A stretch of DNA of 64,000 bases, from contig JAVGWX010000007.1 of the NCBI GenBank assembly GCA_036924085.1, positions 99,357,641-99,421,640 on the forward strand. The letters are read 5' to 3'. How positions within the stretch are numbered: the stretch's first letter is position 1; each line of letters starts with the position of its first letter. Under the pieces are notes generated by a model that made no database searches, was not told the DNA's origin, and saw only the letters and a program-made list of their open reading frames with translations. Made by a program: the position numbers and the translations under genes. Source of the stretch: Ariolimax columbianus. Its lineage: Eukaryota; Mollusca; Gastropoda; Stylommatophora; Arionidae. Positions 11,691 to 23,476 of this stretch are shown here, piece after piece.

Positions 11691-12475
11691 TAGAGACTAC
11701 AGTCTGCGGACAGACGCTGATTGTAGTAGACAAATTCACGTATCTGTTAGCCTCGACGATGAGGTGACAAGCAGAATAGCAAGGGCCAGCACAGCCTTTG
11801 GTAGAATGCGCTCGATGGTCTGGGCACGTCGTGGCATCAGCGTCAACACCAAACTCAAAGTCTACCGTGCCACCATCATTCCGACCCTACTATACGCTTG
11901 CGAAAGCTGGACTGTATACTCTGGACATGCAAGGAGGTTAAACCACTTCCACACAGGTTGCCTGAGACGAATATTCCACATCCGATGGCAAGATCGAGTC
12001 ACTGACATCGAGGTTCTCTCGAGGGCTAACATGCCCAGCATCTACGCACTTCTAGAAAAAGCACGGCTAGGATGGGCCGAATACCTCATCCGTATGTCAG
12101 ACGAACGGCTTCAAAAGAAGCTTCTCTACGGCGAGCTGAGAGAGGGATAGCGCGAGAGAGGGCGCCCAAAGAAACGTTTTAAAGACGGTCTAAAGGACTC
12201 ACTGAAAAGTTGCCAGATAGACATCGACACCTGGGAATGTCTGGCGCAAAACAGATCTGACTGGAGAAGCGCAGTCAAATCGGGTGTAGCTGCCAGCGAA
12301 GACGACCGTGTTGTGAAAGCCTAGAGCAGACGCGAGACGCGGAAATCCCGAGCAGCTGGAACACCATCACCTTCTACAAACCTCGTGTGCCCGATATGTG
12401 GCAGATGCTTTCGTGCCCCCACTGACCTGTTCAGCCACATCCGCACCCACACCCAACAGGGAAATTTGTGACAAG
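11691..12475 (+). pseudogene. LINE RT thumb, connection and C-terminal C2H2 zinc finger
   Basis: A clear frame to 12150 reads SVSLDDEVTSRIARASTAFG, then NTKLKVYRATIIPTLLYACE, LRRIFHIRWQDRVTDIEVL and RMSDERLQKKLLYGELREG, ending in a stop. The text continues with RGRPKKRFKDGLKDSLKSCQ (12155-12215) and, at about 12380-12455, CPICGRCFRAPTDLFSHIRTH. That is a C-X2-C-X12-H-X3-H finger. The terminal finger and the YGEL...KR..KD.LK signature identify the element type. The 3' end is near 12515 (gatggacagctattattat). Confidence 0.85.
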
Positions 12476-12519
12476 CATGATGCGGTCCTCTTAGACAACG
12501 ATGGACAGCTATTATTATA

Positions 12520-12845
12520 TTATTTAAGGTGATAGAAGTGAATGTAATAACTATCGAGGCGTCTCTCTGCTCAGTGTTGTAGCCGAAGTCTTCGTCAAAA
12601 TACACTTACGACTGTAAAATTTGGCTGAGCCTGTGCATCCGGAGTTGCAATGTTGATTCAGGTCTGGAAGATGAACGATCAAAATGTATTTTTTCTTCGC
12701 CAACTTAATTAAAAGCCACGTAGGCAGTGTCAGCTCTTTTATATCCATTTCATTGACCTGACAAAGTCATTTGATTTGGTCAGCTGGAGTGGACTCTTCA
12801 ACATTCTCTCTACAATAGGCTGCCCAAGATCGGGCAGTGATTTTC
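12520..12845 (+). pseudogene. Second LINE RT fragment (fingers/palm), decayed
   Basis: Across two frames I read ECNNYRGVSLLSVVAEVFVK, then AEPVHPELQC and FRSGR, then ALFYIHFIDLTKSFDLVSWS and GLFNILSTIGCP. This is RT finger-to-palm sequence similar to, but distinct from, the element just upstream. Stops and frameshifts make it a fossil. Confidence 0.65.
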
Positions 12846-13106
12846 TCCTAACGGTGTCTAGCTAACATACACCGATACAAATATGTCATTTGGATAACGT
12901 TTATAGCCAGATTTGCAAATATGGTTGTTATATTTGTCCCTCTTTTCCTTGATTGATTATCAATTGATTATCAAAATTATTCCAAAGTATCACGGTGTTT
13001 TCTTATTGTGTGTGTGTGTGTGTGAAATTAACACTGTTTTTACATATCACTTCTTTGTTATTAACGGTGAGCGGTATGTTCTTCTGGGGAACCACTTCAC
13101 CGTCAC

Positions 13107-13270
13107 TGTAGGAGATGAACAAGATCCCTCTAGCTGTAGGAGGTGAACAAGATCCCTCTAGGAGGTGAACGACATCCCTCTAGCTGTAGGATGTGAACAA
13201 GACCACTCTAGGAGGTGAACAACATCATTCTAGCTGTAGGAGGTAAACAACATCACCACAGCTGTGGGAG
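13107..13270. repeat. Degenerate short tandem repeat (about 24-30 bp units)
   Basis: The words ctgtaggaggtgaacaa, ccctctaggaggtgaac and tctagctgtaggaggt recur about six times with variable spacing. Confidence 0.7.
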
Positions 13271-14036
13271 GTTTTCCTATTTGTTTCTGTTTGACTAATG
13301 ATTCACATCATTAGGTATCTCTCACGTGTGTCATGCCATAGTTCTGCCATCTACGTTCAAGGACAATGGCGACTACGATTACCGATGTGACAATAATCGT
13401 TCGACCTTGGCATGTGATTATATATTTATTCGTATCCAAGAATGTGACACAATGTCAGACTAGCATTATTTTCAGACTTGACTTGACAGTACAAAAAAAA
13501 CCACTTGTTTTCAGGACACCAACTTTGAATGTCACAAACTGGCACTGCCTATGAGAAGTGTATAATTAATGAAACGTCACCATGCCCTAATTACTTTACA
13601 TGACTGTAAAAACTCCAACAAAACGCAACATAGTATTAACTGACACCACAACTGACTCAACCGGACTAATGACAGACTCGCTAGATCTTGGCCATTTTCA
13701 GCAGATGGGAAAGTATGTACAAGCCATAGGGTAGGATGGTTCAGTCATCCATGAGAATGGACGCATACAACAAAACAAGATCTGGTAACAGGACACGAAA
13801 AAGATCACGTAGCAGAGGAATTGATGACATAATATAAATATTAGCACATCGATCGACGTAACACAATTGCCCCAAGAAAGTCTACTAAAGCTCTTCACAT
13901 TGCTAAACGGAACAAGTGGACATGCAAAATGATTTGATGAACTACAGGACGGTGTGTATATATATATATATATACACACATAAATACCGTCCTGTAATTC
14001 ATGTGTTATGTTCACATACACAGATATGTTTTTAGT
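13271..14036. other. Unassigned spacer with one hairpin
   Basis: No coding region or known element is recognisable apart from the inverted repeat listed separately. Confidence 0.4.
13938..14001. repeat. Inverted repeat with (TA)n loop
   Basis: The 16-bp arms tgaactacaggacggt (13938-13953) and accgtcctgtaattca (13986-14001) are complementary with one mismatch. The inner part, gtgtatata...tatacacac, is also self-complementary, so almost the whole 64 bp can fold. It could be a relic of a small inverted-repeat element or simply cruciform-prone DNA. Confidence 0.7.
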
Positions 14037-14200
14037 AGGATGAGTGGCCTAGGGTTGAAACTCGTTCGGTTTACCCAATACCGACGTTCAGGGTTCGATT
14101 CCCACTTGAATCCAATTTGGCAGAGACTGGTTTTTTTTCGAGACAAAACCGCACAATTGCCAAGAAACTTAAAACAGCCAAATAGTTGGCGGTTGTAAGA
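14037..14200 (+). mobile_element. tRNA-derived SINE-like element
   Basis: A tRNA-like head contains an A-box-like gtggcctagggttgaaac and a perfect B box inside gggttcgattccc (14088-14100). Between them tcggt and accga form an anticodon-like stem. The 3' part (cagagactgg, a T run) is not tRNA-like. I call it SINE-like rather than a tRNA gene because the acceptor stem does not close. Confidence 0.5.
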
Positions 14201-14876
14201 AGCTACGTTCTGTAAAAGACATGCTACTTACACTTTTCTGTACACAGCTATGTACACGAATTGTTAATCTTTAGTACGTTTCCATAAACCAAACTTGTTC
14301 AATATTTGCCTTTGGTTGGCCAACATCATCACACTTTGATTGGAATAACCTCCGCTGTCCCCCTGCGGGTTTCAGGTATTTCAATGTATGTACTTTTGTT
14401 ACAACTGAGTAACAGCTTGTGACTTCAAGTTTCATTTCTGCTTCCACTGCCTGGTGGTTGGAAAAGCTTAGGGGAAAAAAACATTACAAACAGTTCATCA
14501 CATTATTGCCTCATTCGTCTTGATCATGTTTTGTCACCGGATCAGGATAGTTGAGGTCGAGAGAGGGATGCTGATGTACGCAGCTCTTCTTCACTATAAT
14601 CAAATTCACGGGTAAGTCACCTGGTTTAAAATTCACGTTTACTACACTACTGTTTACTATGAATGGCAGAATTAAAGCCTTTGATATTTGATGTAGGGAA
14701 AATTCTCACCATCATCATGAATCGTATGGAAAACATCATCCACCCCTATGGAAGGGGGCGTACTGTTTCCTTGTACTAAGTGCAGCAGACAATTCAGGAA
14801 TCAGATTGGCGTATTTAGCCATCTTCGAATTCACTTGAAATGTCAATGGTGACAAGGTGTTCCTCTTCGATTACGA

Positions 14877-14878
<2 letters not shown>
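14201..14878. other. Unassigned spacer
   Basis: I see no coding region, element or strong repeat. Confidence 0.4.
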
Positions 14879-14919
<41 letters not shown>

Positions 14920-15022
14920 ACGCACGCGCAAGAAGACGCACACGCACACGAATACGCACACGCACACGCACATGCCCGCACACGCGCACGCACGCACGCA
15001 CGCATGCACGAACGCACGCACG

Positions 15023-15064
<42 letters not shown>
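14879..15064. repeat. (CA)n / (CACG)n microsatellite
   Basis: Nearly pure CA dinucleotides at both ends with a mixed acgcac / gcacgcac core. Repetitive open frames on both strands are an effect of composition. Confidence 0.95.
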
Positions 15065-15065
<1 letters not shown>

Positions 15066-15126
15066 GTTTTTTCACGTGCCACTGAAAATTGTAGCGTAGC
15101 TGATCCAAAGTATTGCATTTTCAAAG

Positions 15127-15345
15127 TTGATGTTCAATTTGTGTTTCCGTTCTTATTTCTCTAATCCCCAAGGCGGTGTGCGTTGCACTGTGGTTTTTAT
15201 TTTGTGCATGTCTGCCCAGTGCATCCGTCTTCATGCATTTTATGCAAGGGTCTGCTTTCTCTTGCATTTTCTAAGGGTTGCTTCTCTGGGGTAACGGTGC
15301 TGGGGGTCGCAGGTTCAAATCCCGGTGGAGATCGGGATTTTTTCA
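15127..15345 (+). mobile_element. SINE-like dispersed repeat, copy 1
   Basis: This sequence shares an extended stretch with 27412-27585, including the words aaggcggtgtg, agttgcactg (variant), cattttatg, aagggtctgctt, ttttctaagggtt and ggggtaacgg. Here it continues into a B-box-like caggttcaaatcccgg. The shared body plus pol III-like box suggests a SINE family of unknown name. Confidence 0.55.
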
Positions 15346-15499
15346 CGTAGAACATCCAGTAAATATTTCCTCTGATCTCTGAGTAGATATGGATGATGAG
15401 ATAAATACAAGAACAGCCAAGAGTACGCACAAATATATCGTGCCAAACTCAGATTTGTTAGCTCCATTGAGTATGTCCATAACACCTCATATGTGCAGC

Positions 15500-15655
15500 A
15501 CATCTGAGACGCACTGGCCATGCGGTACGCATGTCGGATCAACGTCTACAAAAAGCGCTGTTCTATGATGAACTGCAACATGGCAAGAGAGCAAGCGTTG
15601 GGCAGCAGAAACGGTCCACGGACACGCTAAGAAATCACTTATCCAGTGCGGTATT
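15500..15655 (+). pseudogene. LINE C-terminal fragment
   Basis: One frame reads GHAVRMSDQRLQKALFYDEL then QHGKRASVGQQKRSTDTLRN. This is the same signature (RMSDERLQKKLLYGEL, KR..KD.L) as the LINE C-terminus at 12090-12190, so it is a related truncated copy. Confidence 0.7.
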
Positions 15656-15929
15656 AATCATGATGACTAGGAAAGAATCGCCAACAATAGTACAGACTAG
15701 TGCAGTACTGAGGTTGTTCGAAGACAAGGCCATCACAAATAATTGGGTCTATACAGAGATGATCGCTTCACAAGTTTGCTCACATCAACCCTTCTTCAAC
15801 CCAGGTGGTGGAGGTGTCCATTTTACTTATACTAACCGCGACAGACAACACTGACCAATAGGCAGGGTAATTTAGCGTGGTATAATACTAGTGTCAGTGA
15901 ATGAGCAACCGATTATTGCAATTGGCAGA

Positions 15930-16833
15930 AGACAGTGAGGTTGGAGGACATCATTACACAGTGAGGTTGTAGGACATCATTACACAGTGAGGTTGTAGGA
16001 CATCATTAGACAGTGAGGTTGGAGGACATCATTACACAGTGAGGTTGTAGGACATCATTACACAGTGAGGTTGTAGGACATCATTAGACAGTGAGGTTGG
16101 AGGACATCATTACACAGTGAGGTTGTAGGACATCATTAGACAGTGAGGTTGGAGGACATCATTACACAGTGAGGTTGGAGGACATCATTACACAGTGAGG
16201 TTGTAGGACATCATTAGACAGTCAGGTTGGAGGACATCATTACACAGTGAGGTTGGAGGACATCATTACACAGTGAGGTTGTAGGACATCATTAGACAGT
16301 CAGGTTGGAGGACATCATTACACAGTGAGGTTGTAGGACATCATTAGACAGTGAGGTTGGAGGACATCATTACACAGTGAGGTTGGAGGACATCATTACA
16401 CAGTGAGGTTGGAGGACATCATTACACAGTGAGGTTGGAGGACATCATTAGACAGTCAGGTTGAAGGACATCATTAGACAGTGAGGTTGGAGGACATCAT
16501 TAGACAGTCAGGTTGGAGGACATCATTAGACAGTCAGGTTGGAGGACATCATTAGACAGTCAGGTTGGAGGACATCATTAGACATTGAAGTTGGAGGACA
16601 TCTTTCGACAGTGAGGTTGTAGGACATCATTAGACAGAAAATAGTGAGGTTGGAGGACATCATTAGACAGTGAGGTTGGAGGACATCATTAGACAGTGAG
16701 GTTGGAGGACATCATTAGACAGTGAGGTTGGAGGACATCATTAGACAGAAGATAGTGAGGTTGGAGGACATCATTAGACAGTGAGGTTGTAGGACATCAT
16801 TAGACAGAAGACAGTCTGGTTGGAGGACATCAT
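15930..16833. repeat. 26-bp minisatellite (about 34 copies)
   Basis: The unit is cagtgaggttggaggacatc followed by attaca or attaga. Variants ggagg/gtagg and taca/taga alternate. A few units carry extra bases (agaaaatag, agaagatag) near 16637 and 16748. Confidence 0.95.
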
Positions 16834-17565
16834 TATAAATCCGCACTGATGTGAATATATCTGAAAGTAGAGCTTGCAGTGACACAAACAAGCATTGTTG
16901 GCACTGTCCTTGTTCCGAACTGTTAGTGTCGGTGTGTTATAGAACATAAAGAATTGTCTGAACAAAAACCAGTGTCACGGTTATATAAGCGGAAAGATTG
17001 AATGTAAGTCTGGTATAAATGATAATGAACGGTCGCAGTAAGCAGGCTATAATAGTGAACCGTAGATATATGGTTCTGGTACATACTATTTAATGGTGCA
17101 GTCACTGAGGATTCACTAAGTTTTTAAAGATACGAGTATAATTAATTGGGCCATGACCTAGAATCGAGACAGAGCTTTCAGATGATAGACAGAATAGTAG
17201 ATTGGAATATATTTAAGACAAAGGAGCTACCAGTGAGGAGTGGGACTATTATATATCAGGTACTTCCAGGGTTGAGAATGTGTAATACAAGTCAAATGAG
17301 ACTTTGTTCTTTTAAGTACATTACGGTTACCACGCACATAGAAAGGAACATAAGAACACCTCGTTGATATCATTCTGTTTATTCAAAAACTCTGAAAAAG
17401 TATCTTGTGTATACATAGTCGAAAATCCGTATTTTCAACTGTAATGTCAGAAATATGAAATTCTTACAAATATGAAGATTTCGTGGTTTATAGCGCAGAT
17501 CAGTTTAGTTTACTTCAAATCTTATCCGAACATCAAAGGTCGGCTGCTATGGATCTACAACATGC
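16834..17565. other. Unassigned AT-rich spacer
   Basis: I see nothing I can support as a gene or element. Confidence 0.4.
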
Positions 17566-18590
17566 CATTGTCGTCCCATGATGGTGACATCTGCCAGACT
17601 TGTACCTGTTCTTCCCTTGATTGTCGTGCCATGATGGTGGCGTCTGACAGACTTGTCCCTGTCCTTCCCTTGATTGTCGTGCCATGATGGTGACATCTGC
17701 CAGACTTGTCCCTTTCCTTCCCTTGATTGTCGTGCCATGATGGTGACATCTGCCAGACTTGTACTTGTTCTTCCCTTGATTGTCATGTCATGATGGTGAC
17801 ATCTGCCAGACTTGTCCCTGTCCTTCCCTTGATTGTCGTGCCATGATGGTGACATCTGCCAGACTTGTACCTGTTCTTCCCTTGATTCTCATGCCATGAT
17901 GGTGACATCTGCCAGACTTGTACCTGTTCTTCCCTTGATTGTCGTGCCATGATGGTGACATCTGCCAGACTTGTACCTGTTCTTCCCTTGATTGTCGTGC
18001 CATGATGGTGACATCTGCCAGACTTGTACCTGTTCTTCCCTTGATTGTCGTGCCATGATGGTGGCGTCTGACAGACTTGTCCCTGTCCTTCCCTTGATTG
18101 TCGTGCCATGATGGTGACATCTGCCAGACTTGTCCCTTTCCTTCCCTTGATTGTCGTGCCATGATGGTGACATCTGCCAGACTTGTACTTGTTCTTCCCT
18201 TGATTGTCATGTCATGATGGTGACATCTGCCAGACTTGTCCCTGTCCTTCCCTTGATTGTCGTGCCATGATGGTGACATCTGCCAGACTTGTACCTGTTC
18301 TTCCCTTGATTCTCATGCCATGATGGTGACATCTGCCAGACTTGTCCCTGTCCTTCCCTTGATTGTCGTGCCATGATGGTGACATCTGCCAGACTTGTAC
18401 CTGTTCTTCCCTTGATTCTCATGCCATGATGGTGACATCTGCCAGACTTGTCCCTGTCCTTCCCTTGATTGTCGTGCCATGATGATGACATCTACCAGAC
18501 TTTTCCCTGTCCTTCCCTTGATTGTCATGCCATAATGGTGACATCTACCAGACTTGTCCCTGTCCATCTTGTGATGCCATGCTTCTAGTT
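17566..18590. repeat. 53-bp minisatellite (about 19 copies) with 8-unit higher-order repeat
   Basis: The unit is gattgtcgtgccatgatggt then gacatctgccagacttgtcc then ctgtccttccctt. The rare variant gtggcgtctgacag occurs at 17637 and 18061, exactly 424 bp (8 units) apart. The surrounding variant order is the same, so a block of eight units has been duplicated. Confidence 0.95.
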
Positions 18591-19059
18591 GTATCGTTGT
18601 TTTCCTCTGCCTCGTTTGTTCTTCACCTTTTCTTCCCTTATTGTTTCCAAGAAAGTGACCAAATTATCTTAACTGTCGGATTTCGTTAACCAAATTGTTC
18701 GCATTACTAATTTCTCTAAGATTTCATTATTTCGTTTCTTTTCTTTCCACATGAATTCTTTTCTCCAACTGTTTGTTCAATGTCACCGGTTCCTATGCCA
18801 TACAGTTGTTAGTTAGCTGCACGTCGCAAGCGATGATGACGACATTATCAGACGGTTTTGTCTTGTAAATGGATTATAGTAAAGAATCTGCGCTAGTCAT
18901 CAACCTCACTTACTGGTCCCGATCTACATCGGACCAGTGGCAAGACATAAGTCAATAATAAACATATCACATAATAATTCTCATAGTTAATATGTACGTT
19001 ATCTGTTTGGTTGTCAATATAGGACTAGCGTTGATGAAAATATATATGGTTATCCCCGT
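18591..19059. other. Unassigned spacer
   Basis: No gene is recognisable. A short near-palindrome (ctggtcc...ggaccag, about 18915-18940) is the only structure I noticed. Confidence 0.35.
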
Positions 19060-19690
19060 TATCATGAATTCCAATCCACATATTCCATCTTCAATTATTA
19101 TATTTCCAAGCTAAGATAAGCTTTTTACCTGTTCCTGTATTTGGCCAATACTTTTTATCGAGCCTACTTGATTATCATGTTTTTTTAAAAATTTTCCCAG
19201 TGTTAATGTTCAAATTCAAATACTCGACTTGTGTTCTTTATTTGAATCAGCAATTCGTGCCGTTTGTATCATCCGCGCACTGGCCACAACAGACTGAGGT
19301 ACCACCTATTCAACAAATTGAAGATAGGGTGTACCGACGAATGCCCGTGCGGTACTGGTAAAATGACCGCTGAACATCTGCTGCAGAACTGCCCGACATA
19401 CGAGGATCAGAGAGAGCAGATGTGGCCATTACCAGTGGAACTGCAAGACAAGCTCTATGGCAGTGGCGAGAGCCTCAGGATGACCGCCGCTTTTTTCGAA
19501 AAAATAATGGTTACTGTCTGACTGCGTACGAAGAAGAAGAAGAAGAAGTATCATCCACGAACCTGATATTATTGATGGACACGCCTCGGTTGAGTCAATG
19601 CCCTTCCTTGACGTGTTCTAAAGTGTATTCTGTGTAGATATTAAACAGACAAGGTAAAACACGTCCTTGGCGCACTCCTCATCTGACATC
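19060..19690 (-). pseudogene. LINE RT fragment (minus strand), split by another LINE insertion
   Basis: Read on the minus strand from 19690, one frame gives GVRQGRVLP, CLFNIYTEYTLEHVKEGH and GVSINNIRFV. It continues into DDT across the inserted element to about 19265 and then LNLNINTGKI. These are RT palm words: GVRQG, the YADDT-like FVDDT box and the following GLxIN block. The 19275-19547 LINE sits exactly inside the catalytic-box codons. Confidence 0.65.
19266..19556 (+). mobile_element. Nimb-like LINE, 5'-truncated copy with target-site duplication
   Basis: Positions 19275-19547 match 3858-4129 of the first LINE almost base for base (RTGHNRLRYHLFNKLKIGCT through FFEKIMVTV, then a GAA tail). 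The 9-bp word gtatcatcc occurs immediately before (19266-19274) and immediately after the tail (19548-19556). This is a clean target-site duplication. High similarity to the 5' copy suggests recent insertion. Confidence 0.92.
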
Positions 19691-20956
19691 TACATTTACA
19701 CATGTTTACAAGAGACCATGCAAAAAGTAGAGATATGAGACATCAAGACAATCATAAGGGATTTCAAAGGGTAAATGAGAAGAGAAAGAGCAATGGAAGA
19801 AAAAAGAGTACATGTACACTTTAGGTTGGGGGAAAGGAAAGCAAAAAGAGAAAAATTTATGAAATTTTCTTAGAAGATAATCTTTCCCCTCTTGATCTTA
19901 AAGGCACTTTTCTAAACATCAGAGACATGTACGAAGACCTGAAGCAGCCCCAAAATTACACACAGGAACCACTCCAATGATCCGGGATCCTACGAGATTC
20001 GAGTGGCGGGATAGAAATCACCGAGATGAGATGATGTATCGACCGATTTTGCATAGGCATAAGAAGAGCCTAGCGTCAGCAACTACCACACTCTTTGAGA
20101 GAACATGTGGTGCAGCACAGATTGGTTTGAGATGCAAAAGGAAGTAATACTCTGCTATTACCTTTTCAACATTTGTGCGGAAAACGTCACGAGAAACGCC
20201 AAACACGTGACCACTTTGATCAATCTGTCCTTTAACAAAATAAAGTCAATCTTATTGTTTGCTGTATCTAGTCAGCTTTTCCACGTGAGTAATCTTCTGG
20301 AGCTTTTTAGACAAATGCATTACATACAGATTGAGCATCCTCACACTATCAAGACAACGGCGTCAACGGTTAGAAGGTAAACAGAATGACGGAATTTTCT
20401 ACATACACCCTGATCTTAAAGTCCATAAAATCCAGACATAAATTACCACACTCCTAATTGTGTATCCATAAATCGGACGCACTCACTGCACAATAACACC
20501 TCAGAAATCAAGTGATCAAGAATCAACATAGGAGTGGCGTAGGCAGAGATACTAAATTGGACAGGTGACCACAGTTGAAGCGAGTGTCAAAAGAGAAGGA
20601 TGGATCCACACTGGTGATAAAATGTCAGATTACCACAGAGTCATCGTGACAAGGAGTAGTGTTACGGGAATGGCGGAGCTTGAGGCTAACCAGCGGATAA
20701 ATGATAACATGCAGTAAAGGGATTCCATCATATATACCGATGTATAAGTGCAACGGGGTCAGAGATCTGCGTGGGGCTTTTCAACTAGAATGAGAGGCCA
20801 GGTTGTTGCCGAGCAGAGCGGAGCATACAGAACAAGAACCTCTAGCACGAGACTGAAGATGAAAACAGTGAATGCAGCCTGAGATGGCTGTCGGGAACAT
20901 CTTGTACAATCGTGTCTGGCATCAAGATGATGAGCAGCGCATGAGCTGCAGTGGTC
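19691..20956. other. Unassigned spacer
   Basis: No credible coding region. It may contain older LINE debris continuing from the fragment at 19690, but I cannot align it. Confidence 0.35.
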
Positions 20957-21535
20957 AGCGACCCATAGCTGACTGCTAGCGTCAGGGCCAGCGAACCAGA
21001 GCTGACTGCTAGCGTCAGGGCCAGCGAACCAGAGCCGACTGCTAGCGTCAGGGCCAGCGAACCAGAGCTGACTGCTAGCGTCAGGGCCAGCGAACCAGAG
21101 CTGACTGCTTGCGTCAGGGCCAGCGAACCAGAGCTGACTGCTAGCGTCAGGGCCAGCGAACCAGAGCTGACTGCTAGCGTCAGGGCCAGCGAACCAGAGC
21201 TGACTGCTAGCGTCAGGGCCAGCGACCCAAAGCTGACTGCTAGCGTCAGGGCCAGCGAACCAGAGCTGACTGCTAGCGTCAGGGCCAGCGAACCAGAGCT
21301 GACTGCTAGCGTCAGGGCCAGCGAACCAGAGCTGACTGCTAGCGTCAGGGCCAGCGAACCAGAGCTGACTGCTAGCGTCAGGGCCAGCGAACCAGAGCTG
21401 ACTGCTAGCGTCAGGGCCAGCGAACCAGAGCTGACTGCTAGCGTCAGGGCCAGCGAACCAGAGCTGACTGCTAGCGTCAGGGCCAGCGAACCAGAGCTGA
21501 CTGCTAGCGTCAGGGCCAGCGAACCAGAGCTGCCA
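20957..21535. repeat. 33-bp minisatellite (about 17 copies)
   Basis: The unit is cagagctgactgctagcgtc then agggccagcgaac. It is very homogeneous, with only a few substitutions (for example ccgactgctagc, gactgcttgcg, gacccaaag), suggesting recent expansion. Confidence 0.95.
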
Positions 21536-23476
21536 AGACCCTTCTACACCTCCACGTGGTGATCCTGGATAACAGGCTGCAGCAGAGCAGACTGGCTAAG
21601 GAGAAGGGATCGAAGAGGAAATGCTAATCCGGTACTAAAAAAGTGCTTGCTGAAGTAGGATGTGTTGGACCGATAGGTGCAAATATCGCAGTCAAGCTGA
21701 AAACTACGACACAACGCATTCCGTTATCTGAACTATATTCTGCTACTTAAGCCCTTTCAGGGTTTGGTATTGGGAGATTGAGAACGAACGAAGCCAAGCC
21801 AAGCCAAGCCAAGCCAAGCCAAGCCAAGCAAAATCGTGTCAGATTCCCAATCCTTTCTTCGGAAGGCACATGATGGCTGACTAAGGAATTAGTGCATGAC
21901 AGCTGTAGAGGCATCAAACCTGCATGGGCTGGTGTGGATCTACTGCCATAATAGTTATGGGGTTCAGGGTACCCGAAGAGCGCATATCTTGCTTCCATCG
22001 GCATCACTTACAGGTGCACTATACATAGATAGGAGGGACATTTTCAAGTCTATCAATGACCACCTGTTAGATGATGACACCGCAATAGAAAAATTCAGAT
22101 CGCAGATTACAGTGCCTTGATATTGGACGAGGTTCGAGCAGACTGTGAGAAGAGGACGGAGCAGAAGTGGATACAACCAACGAACAGCAGGAACCACCAG
22201 TCTCCCACCCTTCGCCATATATTGAGAGAAAATGATCAACTATTGCCTGCCTGGAGTGCAGTGATGTCGATTCTTAGGAACAGAACAGAAAAGAATTGGT
22301 TTATTTCACAAAAATGTATTCCACATAACATTGGTTTACTTCACTAAATATAGACCAACATCTTTTTCTTTTTTTGTGTGTATTTGTCCCGATAGCCCTA
22401 CACTTTTTTTTCTTTACCGAATTTTTCAAATCTCATATTACTATAAGATCAGTGGATTTGATTGGTTTGATGGTCTGTTATAAGTCTTCTTAATATTCTT
22501 CTATCGCACTATGTTCTTCAGTTGGTACTTACGTTTGTAAAATGGGAATATCAAATGGTACAAAGCAAAAAGTTTCAATCGTCAATAAAGTTATTTATTT
22601 ATATTGAGTACAAGAAGAGATCACATGACAATCAATATCCATACAGGGAACTTGTTTTTACGTGTCTAAATTAGTGTGAAAACGTGTCTCAGAAAATTTC
22701 TAGTCACAAATTATCGAAACGATTCTGGCAGATTCATCTGAAGGACAATCAATAGACTATTTAATAATAAAGAGGTAGTATTTTGCAACAGACTAAAATT
22801 GTTTTATTAAAAGTTTTAAAAAATCTGTGTTGACCGCGAAATGTGAAGAAATAAAACAGTGCATTTCAAAATGATTTGAATGATAACAACACATTTAATG
22901 AGGAATACAACATGTCCACTGATCGAATGTCCACTGATGAAACACATTCGAACATAAACTCGAAGAGCGGGCAACAGTTCATATTCTTACCGCCAGGCGG
23001 CAGGCAAACCACGATTTTTTAAATGGCTAACAGTGGTGAGTAGAAAACATTTTGTATCTTACAATTTCCCCTGCAACGTTAGTTTCGCACACGATTTAAT
23101 ATAGAACCGGAAGCAAAGAATTAGACTTGACAGTGGTATGATAAATTGCAGCTTGCAGACTGCTTTTGACAATTGTGGATACAATAGAACAAGCTGAAAT
23201 CGTTCAAATCAATCTGAAATGCCCTGTACATGTAGATAAGAAATTTTGTAGGGACAAATTTGTTGGGACATTAAAAAATATAGCTATTCTAAACATAATA
23301 TACTTGCAAGAAATACAGTGTTGTTAATTATCATAAATGTGCCATTTTTGAAAGCAATCAACATGAGATGAATCCAGATGTTGTGTGCCGCGTGATTACA
23401 GTTAAAGAAAATATTAACATTGAATGTTGTACTTCAGACTCTTTGCACATTCCATATCTACCACGTGATTAACAGC
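21536..23476. other. Intergenic region downstream of P450 gene A
   Basis: No gene recognised. It holds an (AAGCC)n run at 21791-21829 and AT-rich sequence from 22300 onward that would include the 3' UTR of P450 gene A. A candidate minus-strand poly(A) signal (tttatt on the plus strand) lies near 22802-22807, as well as the one overlapping the stop codon. Confidence 0.45.
21791..21829. repeat. (AAGCC)n microsatellite
   Basis: About eight tandem copies of the pentamer aagcc. Confidence 0.95.

Larger units (their letters stand above)
6595..12515 (+). mobile_element. Decayed LINE (APE + RT + C-terminal C2H2 finger) expanded by two internal minisatellites
   Basis: Reading along the plus strand across changing frames gives the blocks of one LINE in the correct order. 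They are the endonuclease C-terminus (6598-7000), linker (7000-7440), RT block with EVYKTAGP (about 7448-10510, massively repeated), RT palm (10510-11200), pre-thumb QPAPG block (11299-11690, repeated), thumb (11700-12150), connection (12150-12300) and a C2H2 finger (12385-12455). Removing the two arrays leaves about 2.4 kb. This architecture, ending with one C2H2 finger, belongs to a widespread animal LINE type often annotated as an endonuclease-reverse transcriptase. Stops and frameshifts throughout show it is dead. Confidence 0.8.

Noticed and set aside
14037..14110. A possible tRNA gene (good B box and anticodon-like stem).
   Set aside because: The acceptor stem does not pair and the loop is irregular, so it is more likely a tRNA-derived SINE head.
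14840..15124. Thr/His- and Cys/Val-rich frames on both strands.
   Set aside because: Translation of a (CA)n microsatellite.
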